Source: Mucilaginibacter lappiensis
Lineage (GTDB): Bacteria; Bacteroidota; Bacteroidia; Sphingobacteriales; Sphingobacteriaceae
Assembly: GCF_900155965.1 (NCBI RefSeq)
Contig: NZ_FTMG01000018.1
Span: 62,001 to 126,000 of the forward strand
Length of the DNA stretch: 64,000 bases
Direction of reading: 5' to 3'
Made by a program: the position numbers and the translations under genes. Below, in pieces: positions 36,946 to 46,318 of the stretch; the stretch's first letter is position 1, and every line of letters begins with the position of its first letter. The notes beneath the pieces are model-generated. The model saw only the letters and a list, made by a program, of their open reading frames with translations. It made no database searches and was not told where the DNA came from.

Positions 36946-39861
36946 CTATCTCTCTATCCTCACACTCAATACGCCTTTAGCTGGGATAGTGAATCGATCA
37001 TTTAATGGCTTTAATTTATCCTCCATCAAATTACTTTCCCAAACCTTAATAGTGGATACCGTATTCGGAGTGATGTCCACTTCGCTATCCGTATCGCCAC
37101 TGTTCACCAGTTGAGCTATTACACCTTGCCCATCATCAGTGGGTTTGAGGGCTTCTACGTAAATGTTATCACCGTTGATTTTCAAGAACAGGCCTTTTTC
37201 CGGCGCGCCAGTGGCCGCGGATACAACTAGAGGCTGGTGATTATTCAGCCCTTTTTGATTAGCTTTAAAGTTGTTAAAACCAATTTCATGGGCTTGTATA
37301 AAATAATGGAATGTGGCTTTACCTTCCTGATCCGCACGAAAATTGGTATGCCACAGGTTGTTCATCACCCAGGAATATAAAACCGGTGATTGCGGGGTGA
37401 ACGAAAGCCATTGCGGTGCATGATGCAAGCCACCCAGGAGGTTGCCTGTGGTAATACTGCCTATCTCGAATAAAGGAGCATCCGGGCTCGACCAGGTAAT
37501 GCCGTACGCGCTGTTAGATACATCAACCCAGCGCTGCATGGTAAACCAGTTGTGATTGGCATAAGGCAATTGATCTGCCTCCGCAAGGGCACTACCCCAG
37601 GGAATACTGTAACGCACTTGTGCGCCGGGTACATTAAACGGAAATGCAAAATGCACACTCTCTTTATTTCTGATCGCAGTTTTATCTATGGTATTGATGA
37701 TTTCTACCTGATCCAATCCGCTCACCAGTCTTACTTCCCGTGTAAGGCCTTGAGTTCCGGGAGCATCAGACGTAATGAGCAAGCTTACCACCAAAGGTCC
37801 TTTCTCCTTGATATTGATCTGCGTATTGGTGGTGCTCACGAGTTTCTTTAATGAATCGCCCGGCATATACATATACTGGTTTAACCCGGCAGAATCAGCG
37901 GCAACATAATTACGGCTAGTTGCTCCTTTAATAAGCTTTACAATATTGCCGCTTTTAGCATCCACAGCAACCGTATAAATGTCATTGCTTAAACTGTTAC
38001 CGCTAACCCTGGCCTGCCCATTACTGAATGCTTTACCTGTATAAATGGTATAAGTACTCTTACCCAGCGCCGGTACGGCATTCGCCACAAAAGCCAGTTC
38101 GCCGCTGCTTAAGCGTTGTGAGGTGATCTTTTTACCTGTGGCATCTTTAACCAGGTCGCCGGTTTTGCTTAAGCTGGCAGGTATGTAAACCACATCAGTA
38201 CGAAGCCAGTTGGTGGTATTGTATACATCAATAGCATGGGTTTGCGTTGCAGATGGTTTTAGGGCCTCGGTCATTAAAGAATCTACTTGCTTTTCGGCAC
38301 GCAGTACATAACCTTGCTTTACATTCCATTCGCTTTTTACCTTTTCGTTGTCAGGTTCGCCTACACTATTATAGGCTCCCCAGGTATGCTCGTGATAGAG
38401 TAGCAGGTTTTTCCAGGTATCATCAAAAGCAACAACTGGGTAGGCCGGTTTATTACGGATAGCCCAGATGGCCCCGGTTTGTTTAAGCCGATCGGATGTA
38501 ATCCGACTCAAAGCCGTTTCCCGTGCAGCAGACGAAACACCATCGGTCCAATACTCCGTATAATCGCCACTGAAGGATGGGATCTCATTTTTGTATTGCT
38601 TTTCCAGGTCATTGAAAAACTGTTTTACCGAGGTGATGATCAGTTTGGGAGAAGTATAATGTTCGTTCCAGGCTTTTACGGCGTCGGGTAGTTCCGGGTC
38701 GATAGGCGCATTATCGCTCATAGCCCAGGTGAGTATGGTCATGTTATAAGGGAAATTATTCTGTTCCAGATTACCCAGGTATTGGAAAAGGTATGGATTC
38801 AGGAAGTTTTCCTCAGGGTGACCGGTATAATAAGGTTTAGGATCATCAATAGTAAAAAAGTTAGGTATTTTGGCCCCTTTAAGCTGATAACCGATGGAGT
38901 AGGGCTGGCATTGCCAGAACAATAATTTCTGTTTACCCGATGGTGATAACCAGTAAAAAGGCTTATCCTGCCATTTGGCCAGGTTTCCGATACGATCAGA
39001 GGCGTTGGGGCCGGATAAAAAGTAATGGATACCGGTTTGTTCGGCCTGTGCAGCCAATCCCCAGGAAGCTCCCGGCACATCACCCTGGAACATGGTATGG
39101 ATCTCGATACCCTGCTCGCGCGCCAGCTTTTGCGATTTGGCAAACATCTGCATCAGCTGCCGTGAATCCGTCATACTGGTATTGATATTGCCATAAGCGC
39201 CATCCAGGCTTATCCAGCCTTTTTTTACGGCGCTCCAAAAGCGGGCTTTCTTTTCGGCGCTGGCTTGTTTCAAGTAATTATCCACCACCCATATAGCCTC
39301 GGTTGTCCATTTGAAACGGGCCTCGGCGGGGTAGTTCTGCGTTTTTTCGGCCAGATCGATAGATTCATCAATATTATCCATGTGCAGCTTAAGTACTTTG
39401 GCTTGGGTATTGGTATAACCAATATCAACATGCGAGTGAGGTAGTACATAAACAGTCCAGTTGTCTCTTGCTGGCTCAACAATACAACGGGCCCAATAGG
39501 TTTGCCCATTATAGGTTAAGGTAACAGTAAGCTGGGTAGCTATTTTAATAGCAGGGCCGGGCAGTGGCACCTCAAATACATCCAATCCAGTGGCACTGGT
39601 TGGTATAGCAATATTATCGGTATGATTATTAAATGAAACGGATAACGTACCGGCATTATAACTTTTACCACTCTTAAAAAGCAGCCGCGCTACACGTCTG
39701 TTTTCGCCATGATAGTTTACATAAGCCACCGTAGGCTGCAGCGTTATGGAAGTAAAAGCCGGTTGAGCTTTTTGACCATAAACACCTGTAGCCACGGTGC
39801 TCAGTAAAAACAGGATAGTGATAAGGCAAAAGCTTTTTATGCGGGATTGTCGTATTTTCAT
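36946..39861 (-). CDS. GH38 family alpha-mannosidase-like glycoside hydrolase
   Basis: 971 residues with a signal peptide to about 30 (GVYGQ). The N-terminal GH38 domain begins with VLPHSHVDIGYTN (zinc ligands His142/Asp146 region), continues through KWTTEAIWVVDNYL and SLDGAYGNINTSM, then MFQGDVPGASWG. Middle and C-terminal beta domains follow (about 560-970). GH38 enzymes are zinc-dependent retaining alpha-mannosidases, consistent with the GH92 genes it converges on. The long N-terminal extension before the catalytic domain (30-140) looks like an added beta module. Confidence 0.9.
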   Translation of the reverse strand: MKIRQSRIKSFCLITILFLLSTVATGVYGQKAQPAFTSITLQPTVAYVNYHGENRRVARLLFKSGKSYNAGTLSVSFNNHTDNIAIPTSATGLDVFEVPLPGPAIKIATQLTVTLTYNGQTYWARCIVEPARDNWTVYVLPHSHVDIGYTNTQAKVLKLHMDNIDESIDLAEKTQNYPAEARFKWTTEAIWVVDNYLKQASAEKKARFWSAVKKGWISLDGAYGNINTSMTDSRQLMQMFAKSQKLAREQGIEIHTMFQGDVPGASWGLAAQAEQTGIHYFLSGPNASDRIGNLAKWQDKPFYWLSPSGKQKLLFWQCQPYSIGYQLKGAKIPNFFTIDDPKPYYTGHPEENFLNPYLFQYLGNLEQNNFPYNMTILTWAMSDNAPIDPELPDAVKAWNEHYTSPKLIITSVKQFFNDLEKQYKNEIPSFSGDYTEYWTDGVSSAARETALSRITSDRLKQTGAIWAIRNKPAYPVVAFDDTWKNLLLYHEHTWGAYNSVGEPDNEKVKSEWNVKQGYVLRAEKQVDSLMTEALKPSATQTHAIDVYNTTNWLRTDVVYIPASLSKTGDLVKDATGKKITSQRLSSGELAFVANAVPALGKSTYTIYTGKAFSNGQARVSGNSLSNDIYTVAVDAKSGNIVKLIKGATSRNYVAADSAGLNQYMYMPGDSLKKLVSTTNTQINIKEKGPLVVSLLITSDAPGTQGLTREVRLVSGLDQVEIINTIDKTAIRNKESVHFAFPFNVPGAQVRYSIPWGSALAEADQLPYANHNWFTMQRWVDVSNSAYGITWSSPDAPLFEIGSITTGNLLGGLHHAPQWLSFTPQSPVLYSWVMNNLWHTNFRADQEGKATFHYFIQAHEIGFNNFKANQKGLNNHQPLVVSAATGAPEKGLFLKINGDNIYVEALKPTDDGQGVIAQLVNSGDTDSEVDITPNTVSTIKVWESNLMEDKLKPLNDRFTIPAKGVLSVRIER

Positions 39862-40056
39862 TATAATGCAAATAGTAAAAATTTAACCGGATGATTTAAT
39901 ATGTTATAATGTACAAACATATAATATAAAATGAATTAATCAAGGTATTTCTTGAGTATTAATCCTTTAAGTTGTTATGCAGTCAAACTGAAAGCTTATT
40001 AATGGACCTAATCCGTAAATAGGCATCTTTATCAAACCATAATCTATCTCAAAATC

Positions 40057-40437
40057 ATGAAAAAGTACCTATTTATTGTGTTCCTTAGTTTTATCGCCAG
40101 CGGTGCATTTGCGCAGACACATAAAATAACTATCTATAGTTATTTTTCTCAAAACAGTGGTATCGTGGAATATCTAAATTACGATAAGCTTTACCCGGAT
40201 AGCATCAAGACCACCGTGATGATCGATTACAAAAAGAAATATCAAGTCAAAAGTATCAATACCTTACTTTTGAGAATGAATCTTGACGGCTGGAAAATCC
40301 TGGCTACTATCCCGGATGCAAGTGGCATTAATGGAAATGTAGATACTTCAATCAAATATGTAATGGGTAAAGAAATTTTGCTGGATGATGCGGCTATGAA
40401 ATTGTATCTGCAAAACTTAGATAATCTTAAAAAATAA
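40057..40437 (+). CDS. small secreted protein of unknown function
   Basis: 126 residues. Clean signal peptide MKKYLFIVFLSFIASGAFAQ, then a short alpha/beta mature part (HKITIYSYFSQNSGIVEYLNYDK, RMNLDGWKILATIPD). The DGWKIL segment resembles small secreted proteins that are conserved in Bacteroidota without a known role. It sits between two - strand glycosidase genes and has its own terminator. Confidence 0.6.
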   Translation: MKKYLFIVFLSFIASGAFAQTHKITIYSYFSQNSGIVEYLNYDKLYPDSIKTTVMIDYKKKYQVKSINTLLLRMNLDGWKILATIPDASGINGNVDTSIKYVMGKEILLDDAAMKLYLQNLDNLKK

Positions 40438-40445
40438 CCGGAAAG

Positions 40446-40485
40446 AAAAAGCGTTGCATGATTAATTAATCTTGCAACGCTTTTT
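40446..40485. terminator. bidirectional terminator between convergent genes
   Basis: AAAAAGCGTTGCA (40446-40458) with TGCAACGCTTTTT (40473-40485). T runs on both strands serve the small secreted protein (+) and the GH20 gene (-). Confidence 0.88.
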
Positions 40486-40499
40486 GATATGATAGCGTA

Positions 40500-42824
40500 T
40501 CAATTAAACAGCACCCCGGGCATAATTTCTTTTTTGCCAGCTGAGCCCGGTGGGGCTATAAAAACACGCATCGGTGTTTGCCTAACCCGGTATGCCCCCG
40601 GTACAACTACAGGTGCGTTATAAATATATTTTACTTTAATAGCATGAAACCCTTTTGCCAGCGGAAGAGCAGGCTCGCTTTCGGTTATTTTTTCACCATC
40701 AATAAATACCTGTGTATCGGTGTAAGATGCTGTGCTGAAATTGTAGGCACCATCGGCAGGGATATTGATAAAGCCATTGTACACTACGCCAAAATTGGGA
40801 TTGTCCTTTTTAAAAGCTTCGACATTTAAGCGATCGGTAATAGCCGAATCCCGAGCGCTGGCATAATCCAGTTGCTCGGGGGCAGTAAATTTACTTTTGA
40901 TGAGTTTATAACTCAGACCGGATTTATTAGCAGTATAATTTGCCGCTGGTATTAAGGCACGATTATACATCAGTATGTGGGTAGCTATGCTCCTGCGACC
41001 GGTTGGTGTGATCACCCGTGTTTTAAACTCACGTTTTTCATTGGGTGGCACTATAATGGTTACGGGCGAGGTATATTCCCAATCGGTATCCAGTGGATCG
41101 CGGCCGTTATAGGTAATGAAGATTTTGGCTCCTGGTACTACAGATTTAGGCGCAAATGTAAATTTATCGCCAAAAACCATGGTATCGATGACAGGCAGGG
41201 CGGTTGGCACACGATAATTATAATGCATGGCCTCTAAACGCGCGAAATGTTTAGCCAGACGTACTTCTGAAAAATTGATATAGTCTTTATTTTTAGGCAG
41301 GCTCCAGGCTACTTCTGATAGTGCGAACAGTCGCGGTAGTATTTGATATTGTAGTTTGGCCACGGTAGGCACGTACTCTGTCCAAAGATTGCCTTGGGTA
41401 CCTATCACATATTTTTGTTCATCGGGCGTTAATTCTTTGGATACAGGATCGTAATTGTAGGTTTCGTCTAAAGCCGCGTAGCGACCAAACGAAACCGGTT
41501 CCTGCGGTGAACCGCTCTGGTAATGATCAAAGTAATTGCCGGTAGTTTGTGGCGTCATGATCACGTTATGTTTCTGATGCGCGGCGGCAATACCTCCCGC
41601 TTCGCCGGTCCAGCTCATCACAGTTGCGTTGGGGGCCAAACCGCCTTCCAGTATTTCGTCCCAACCAATAATACTACGACCTTTAGAGTTCAGGAATTTT
41701 TCGATGCGCTGGATAAAATAACTTTGCAGCTCGTGTTCATCTTTTAATCCCTTTTCCTTGATCAGCGCCTGGCAAAAAGCCGACTCTTTCCAGGGCTGTT
41801 TACCAGCCTCATCGCCACCTATGTGGATGTATTTGCTGGGAAAAAGTTCCATCACTTCGGTTAGCACATTCTCTAAAAAGGTAAAAGTTTCCTCAGTAGG
41901 ACAATAGATATTGTTGATGTCCCGGGCCGGGATCTTGGTATCGGCAGGCGGTTCACATCTAAGTTCGGGATAGGCCCGTAAGGCAGCTTCGGAGTGCGCT
42001 GGCATTTCAATTTCAGGAATCACATTGATATAACGCTGGGCTGCAAATTTAACCACATCCCGAATGTCATCCTGGGTATAAAAACCGCCGTAGGCTAATG
42101 AATCGGGCCAATCGCGGTTGCTGCCAAAGGTGGTTTGCATCCTATAAGCGCCTACCTGGGTCAGCTTAGGATATTTTTTGATCTCGATGCGCCAACCCTG
42201 GCCGTCAACCAAATGCCAGTGAAAATTGTTCAGCTTATAGGCCGCCATCAGTTCAATAACTTTTTTAACCTGTGGTACGGTAAAAAAGTGGCGCGATACA
42301 TCCAGCATCATGCCCCGGTAACCAAACCTGGGGCTATCTTCAATAGTCACACAATTGAACTTTTCGGTACCCGAGGTTTCCACCGGGAATAATTGCATAA
42401 GCGTTTGGATACCATAAAACATGCCGGCATCCTTACCAATAATGGTAATGCGGTGTGGGGTTATGGTTAGCTTATAACCTTCCTTAGGTAACGCCGCCGC
42501 CCCTTTAGCGGTTAATATAAGCGTAGTCCCTTTAGTAGATTTTACTTTGGAGTTGTATTTGGATACTTTGTTATTGAAATGCCGGTTATTCAACAGAAAA
42601 TCTTTTAAAAAAGCGACGTTCCTGTCTTTAATATTATCAGCCTTGATCTGGGTTAACTGGCTGAATACAAATGTACCCTGGCCTTTGGTTATGGAAGCCG
42701 GTGCCGGGATGATCCCCAAATGAGGGTCATCACCCGGTATTTGCGCATTGGCCTGAAAGGTAAATATCAGGAAGCTTAAAAGGATCAACAAGAATTTTAG
42801 TCGGGGCGGATAGCTTTGATTCAT
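40500..42824 (-). CDS. GH20 beta-N-acetylhexosaminidase
   Basis: 774 residues, signal peptide to about 27. GH20b domain at about 35-155, catalytic barrel at about 160-500 (FGYRGMMLDVSRHFF, NFHWHLVDGQGWRIEI), with the catalytic Asp338-Glu339 pair in HIGGDEAGK, then a chitobiase/hexosaminidase C-terminal beta module (about 550-620) and a PA14-like terminal domain (about 640-760, NIPADGAYNFSTASYTDTQVFIDG). Removes terminal GlcNAc/GalNAc, fitting N-glycan trimming together with the GH29, GH38 and GH92 enzymes. Signal sequence indicates export. Confidence 0.95.
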   Translation of the reverse strand: MNQSYPPRLKFLLILLSFLIFTFQANAQIPGDDPHLGIIPAPASITKGQGTFVFSQLTQIKADNIKDRNVAFLKDFLLNNRHFNNKVSKYNSKVKSTKGTTLILTAKGAAALPKEGYKLTITPHRITIIGKDAGMFYGIQTLMQLFPVETSGTEKFNCVTIEDSPRFGYRGMMLDVSRHFFTVPQVKKVIELMAAYKLNNFHWHLVDGQGWRIEIKKYPKLTQVGAYRMQTTFGSNRDWPDSLAYGGFYTQDDIRDVVKFAAQRYINVIPEIEMPAHSEAALRAYPELRCEPPADTKIPARDINNIYCPTEETFTFLENVLTEVMELFPSKYIHIGGDEAGKQPWKESAFCQALIKEKGLKDEHELQSYFIQRIEKFLNSKGRSIIGWDEILEGGLAPNATVMSWTGEAGGIAAAHQKHNVIMTPQTTGNYFDHYQSGSPQEPVSFGRYAALDETYNYDPVSKELTPDEQKYVIGTQGNLWTEYVPTVAKLQYQILPRLFALSEVAWSLPKNKDYINFSEVRLAKHFARLEAMHYNYRVPTALPVIDTMVFGDKFTFAPKSVVPGAKIFITYNGRDPLDTDWEYTSPVTIIVPPNEKREFKTRVITPTGRRSIATHILMYNRALIPAANYTANKSGLSYKLIKSKFTAPEQLDYASARDSAITDRLNVEAFKKDNPNFGVVYNGFINIPADGAYNFSTASYTDTQVFIDGEKITESEPALPLAKGFHAIKVKYIYNAPVVVPGAYRVRQTPMRVFIAPPGSAGKKEIMPGVLFN

Positions 42825-43054
42825 GATAAAGGTAAAATGATGAATAAACCGGATAGTTCCCCGCTAAAATACTTTATAATAATTTAATCGTCAGCATAAT
42901 GGTTGATGTAACAGATTATTGACAATTAAAATAAGGCACATCAGCAAGTATAAAATTCAGCAAAAGGTAACTTAAACTTAAAATGGCTGTTCATGATTTT
43001 AAATAGATTATTAATAACTTTAACATCAAGAACCACCAATTAAAACATTCCATT

Positions 43055-43423
43055 ATGAACACACAAGAAGTAGCTAACGCATTAGTACAGTTTTGCCGTG
43101 AGGGTAAAAACTTTGATGCCATGAATGAGCTTTATGCCGATAATATAGTAAGCGAGGAGCCCAAAGGGGCTCATCAGGAATTTACAAATGGCAAAGAAGC
43201 TGTTATAGGGAAGTCAAAGCAGTGGTTTGAATCGGTAGAAGAGATACATGGCGGCACTGTTTCCGATCCAATTGTAAGCGGAAACTTTTTTGCAGTCACC
43301 ATGGATACGGATGTCACCTTTAAAGGAATGGGTAGAGTAAATATGCAGGAGATCTGCGTATATGAAGTTAAGGATGGTAAAATTGTTTTTGAAAGATTTT
43401 TTTACAATATACCAGAGCACTAA
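43055..43423 (+). CDS. SnoaL-like (NTF2 fold) small protein
   Basis: 122 residues. Fits the SnoaL-like domain: LVQFCREGKNFDAMNELYADNIVSEEP, EAVIGKSKQWFES and C-terminal strands MQEICVYEVKDGKIVFERFFYN. Cytoplasmic. Probably a binding or isomerase-type fold with unknown ligand. Single gene with a terminator. Not closely similar to the other NTF2-like protein at 17.7 kb. Confidence 0.78.
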   Translation: MNTQEVANALVQFCREGKNFDAMNELYADNIVSEEPKGAHQEFTNGKEAVIGKSKQWFESVEEIHGGTVSDPIVSGNFFAVTMDTDVTFKGMGRVNMQEICVYEVKDGKIVFERFFYNIPEH

Positions 43424-43448
43424 ATGAATCAAAACCAATTATAAAGCT

Positions 43449-43481
43449 AAAACCCCGCGATGCCTGTCGTGGGGTTTTTTG
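43449..43481 (+). terminator. rho-independent terminator
   Basis: AAAACCCCGCGA (43449-43460) with TCGTGGGGTTTT (43467-43478), one G-T pair, followed by TTG. Confidence 0.75.
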
Positions 43482-43592
43482 TTGGATTTATGTACGTCAA
43501 CAGTCATCCATGTTTTTTACAAAACGCTGTTTTAGTTTATCGGCAGATTTTGACATCTTTACAGCTACAAAACATATAATTCAGAAATATTT

Positions 43593-43997
43593 ATGCAGCA
43601 CTGGTTAGTCAAGTCGGAACCATTTAAATACAGTTGGGAAAAATTTAATAAAGATGGCCGTACTTTTTGGGATGGCGTGCGCAATTATCAGGCCCGTAAT
43701 AATTTACGCCTGATGAAGGAAGGCGACCTGGTGTTGTTTTATCATAGTAACGATGGTAAAGAAGTGGTAGGGATAGCCAAAGTAGTGAAAGAAGCCTATC
43801 AGGACCCAACTACGCAGGATCCCAACTGGGTAGTGGTTGATCTGTCCCCAGTCGAAACTCTTAAAAAGCCGGTAACCCTGGAAACTATTAAGGCCGATGA
43901 ACAATTAAAAGATGTTGGCCTGGTCAGGCAGGGTCGCCTGTCGGTAATGGGTTTAAAACGTGAAGAATTTGACCGTATATTAGAATTAGGCAGTTAA
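43593..43997 (+). CDS. EVE domain-containing protein (THYN1-like)
   Basis: 134 residues, entirely an EVE domain of the PUA-like superfamily: HWLVKSEPFKYSWEKF at the start (usual W-x-x-K-x-E-P), FWDGVRNYQARNNLRLMKEGDLVLFYHS and GIAKVVKEAYQDPT. In this family the pocket is thought to bind modified bases such as methylcytosine derivatives. Cytoplasmic. Its stop overlaps the start of the next gene by one base (TAATG), an unusual pairing with a secreted sugar-binding protein. Confidence 0.92.
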   Translation: MQHWLVKSEPFKYSWEKFNKDGRTFWDGVRNYQARNNLRLMKEGDLVLFYHSNDGKEVVGIAKVVKEAYQDPTTQDPNWVVVDLSPVETLKKPVTLETIKADEQLKDVGLVRQGRLSVMGLKREEFDRILELGS

Positions 43998-45142
43998 TGA
44001 AAATACATATCGTTAACCTCCATTTATTTAAAAGCCGTCGTAAAATGATGGCTTTTACTGTTTTTGTTATGTTGACGCCCTGGCAGCTCCGGGCCCAGGA
44101 TGTTTTTAAAGGCTTTGAAAACCTATTTACTACTCCCGAAAATTATGTGGTAAAACATACGGATAAAGCTCCTGTAATTGATGGGAATATTGACGAGCAA
44201 ATATGGCAGCAAGTAAAATGGACAACTAACTTTGTAGATATTGAAGGCAACCTGAAACCCAAACCACCATTGCAAACCAATGTAAAAATGCTTTGGGACG
44301 ATAGCTGCCTGTATATCGCCGCACGGATGTATGATCCTCAGGTTTGGGCCAAACTCAAAAAGCACGATGAAGTAATTTACATGGATAACGATTTTGAATT
44401 GTTTGTTGACCCGCTGAATACCGGGCATCAATATTATGAAATAGAAGTTAATGCGTTAAATACTATTTTCGATCTTTTTTTGACCAAACCCTATCGTAAC
44501 CGGGGTGCCGCTATATCGGGTTGGGATGCACCGGGTTTGCGTACTGCGGTAAAAATGCAGGGCACGCTCAATAATGCAGCTGATACCGACAAAGGCTGGA
44601 CAGTTGAAATGGCCATTCCGTATGCAGCCCTTAATCCCGGTTTCAGAAGAACGGTGCCTCAAAATGGAACTTTATGGCGCATCAATTTTTCAAGGGTAGA
44701 ATATGACACAAATATTCAAAACGGCCAATATATCAAAGTAAAAGATGCGGCTTCGGGTCGTGACCAGCCCGAACATAACTGGGTATGGTCGGCCCAGGGC
44801 CTGATCAATATGCACTATCCGGAGCGTTGGGGTTACCTGCTGTTCAGTGATCATCAAGCTGACGATGTGGTGTTTGAAATGCCTTATGCCGAGTTGCAAA
44901 AAAAATATTTATGGCTGGTTTATTACAAGCAAAAAGAGTGGCAAAGGCAAAATCATAGTTATGCGCAATCATTAAAAGAATTGGGATTGGAAAGTGGTTA
45001 TAACATTTTAAAAAAATTTAATAACTTACAGCTCGAAGCTACTAAACACCAGTTTATGGCTTTAATTAACGATGAGGAAAATAAAATAACTTATACCATT
45101 AACCAGGATGGATTTGTTGAACCCTTAACCACCAATCACTAA
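43997..45142 (+). CDS. secreted CBM9-like carbohydrate-binding protein
   Basis: 381 residues, signal peptide ending near LRAQ (about residue 33). The body (about 50-275) matches the family 9 carbohydrate-binding module as found in Bacteroidota: APVIDGNIDEQIWQQ, WDDSCLYIAARMYDP, DNDFELFVDPLNTGHQYYEIEVNALNT and GWTVEMAIPYAAL. The C-terminal 100 residues contain a helical region with Gln/Lys. Probable role is sugar binding in the periplasm or at the surface. The next gene, a glycosidase-like protein, starts five bases later. Confidence 0.85.
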   Translation: MKIHIVNLHLFKSRRKMMAFTVFVMLTPWQLRAQDVFKGFENLFTTPENYVVKHTDKAPVIDGNIDEQIWQQVKWTTNFVDIEGNLKPKPPLQTNVKMLWDDSCLYIAARMYDPQVWAKLKKHDEVIYMDNDFELFVDPLNTGHQYYEIEVNALNTIFDLFLTKPYRNRGAAISGWDAPGLRTAVKMQGTLNNAADTDKGWTVEMAIPYAALNPGFRRTVPQNGTLWRINFSRVEYDTNIQNGQYIKVKDAASGRDQPEHNWVWSAQGLINMHYPERWGYLLFSDHQADDVVFEMPYAELQKKYLWLVYYKQKEWQRQNHSYAQSLKELGLESGYNILKKFNNLQLEATKHQFMALINDEENKITYTINQDGFVEPLTTNH

Positions 45143-45147
45143 GCATC

Positions 45148-46230
45148 ATGAACAAGCGCGAATTTTTAAAAGCCGGTTTAGTAGCCACCGTAGCAGCTCA
45201 ATTACCCATAAAAGGTCAGGCAAAAGAACCTGTTACTATCAGTAAGAAAAAGGCCATGAAAAACTGGATCTGGATCAATCCAAACCTAAAGGATACGGAT
45301 GACGATCTGAAAACCAATTACACGGCTTATAAAGCAGCGGGTATTACCGGGATATTTTTTGAGAACGATAGCGAAAGACATTTCCGCGCCGCAAAAGCTG
45401 CAGGTATTGAAGCTCACCGCTGGATATGGACTTTTAACCGTGCCGAAAAGGTAGCTGATCATCCCGAATGGTACAGCAAAAGCCGTAACGGTGATTCTTG
45501 TGCCGATAAGCCGCCTTATGTGCCGTATTACCGCTGGCTTTGTCCTTCGCGCCCGGAGGTTCAGGACTATCTCACCAGTACCGTTAATGATATATTGACC
45601 AAGGACTATGTAGATGGTATCCACCTGGATTACGTACGTTATTGTGATGTGATACTCCCCGTAAACCTGTGGGATAAATACAAAATTGAACAAACTAAAG
45701 AACTGCCAGAGTATGATTTTTGCTATTGCGAAGTTTGTCAGGCTAAGTTTAAAGAACAATATGGTAAGGATATCAAAGCCATTCAATACCCTGATGCCAG
45801 TCTTTCCTGGCGCTTGTTCAGGTATGGTAACATCATCAGGGTGGTTAATGCGGTATCGGCTGTGGCTCATCAGCATAAAAAAACAATCACGGCGGCCGTT
45901 TTCCCAACTCCTGAAGTGGCGCGCCGCAATGTACGGCAGGACTGGACAAACTTTAAGTTGGATGGCGTTTGTCCCATGATCTATCACGGTTTTTATAAAG
46001 AAAACGTAAGTTGGATAGGTGATGCCGTTGCCGAAGGCATTCATGTGCTCAATGGTAAATTTCCGCTGTATGCTGGCCTTTATCTTTCTGATTTTAATAA
46101 TGACGAAGAGGTTCGCTCCGGTATCCAGTATGCTTTAAAAAATGGAGCATCCGGGGTGTCATTCTTTGGCAGGGTTACGCCATCGGTATTGGGTATTTTG
46201 AAGCAGGAGAGTGCGGCGTTTAAAGCATAA
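45148..46230 (+). CDS. family 10-like glycoside hydrolase, exported
   Basis: 360 residues. N-terminus MNKREFLKAGLVATVAAQ is Tat-like but with Lys-Arg in place of the twin Arg. The rest is a TIM-barrel of the putative glycosyl-hydrolase type (GHL/DUF4015-like): TYAAYKAAGITGIFFEND-like beginning, YVDGIHLDYVRYCD (acidic residues at the strand end), then a DGVCPMIYHGFY block. Cysteine-rich FCYCEVCQAKF lies in the middle. Substrate unknown, probably cell-wall or plant/animal glycans. Part of the unit with the CBM9 protein. Confidence 0.78.
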   Translation: MNKREFLKAGLVATVAAQLPIKGQAKEPVTISKKKAMKNWIWINPNLKDTDDDLKTNYTAYKAAGITGIFFENDSERHFRAAKAAGIEAHRWIWTFNRAEKVADHPEWYSKSRNGDSCADKPPYVPYYRWLCPSRPEVQDYLTSTVNDILTKDYVDGIHLDYVRYCDVILPVNLWDKYKIEQTKELPEYDFCYCEVCQAKFKEQYGKDIKAIQYPDASLSWRLFRYGNIIRVVNAVSAVAHQHKKTITAAVFPTPEVARRNVRQDWTNFKLDGVCPMIYHGFYKENVSWIGDAVAEGIHVLNGKFPLYAGLYLSDFNNDEEVRSGIQYALKNGASGVSFFGRVTPSVLGILKQESAAFKA

Positions 46231-46259
46231 GTCTAATAATATTTCCATTATACTATTTG

Positions 46260-46297
46260 CAAAGGCGTTTTGTTTATCAAAACGCCTTTGTACTTTT
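46260..46297 (+). terminator. rho-independent terminator
   Basis: 13-bp stem CAAAGGCGTTTTG (46260-46272) with CAAAACGCCTTTG (46278-46290), followed by TACTTTT. Confidence 0.85.
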
Positions 46298-46318
46298 ACA
46301 GCATAGCAAAACTATACC

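Noticed and set aside
45286..46044. 252-codon - strand open frame opposite the glycosidase-like gene
   Set aside because: The + strand gene has clear barrel motifs and coupling to its neighbours; the reverse frame has none.
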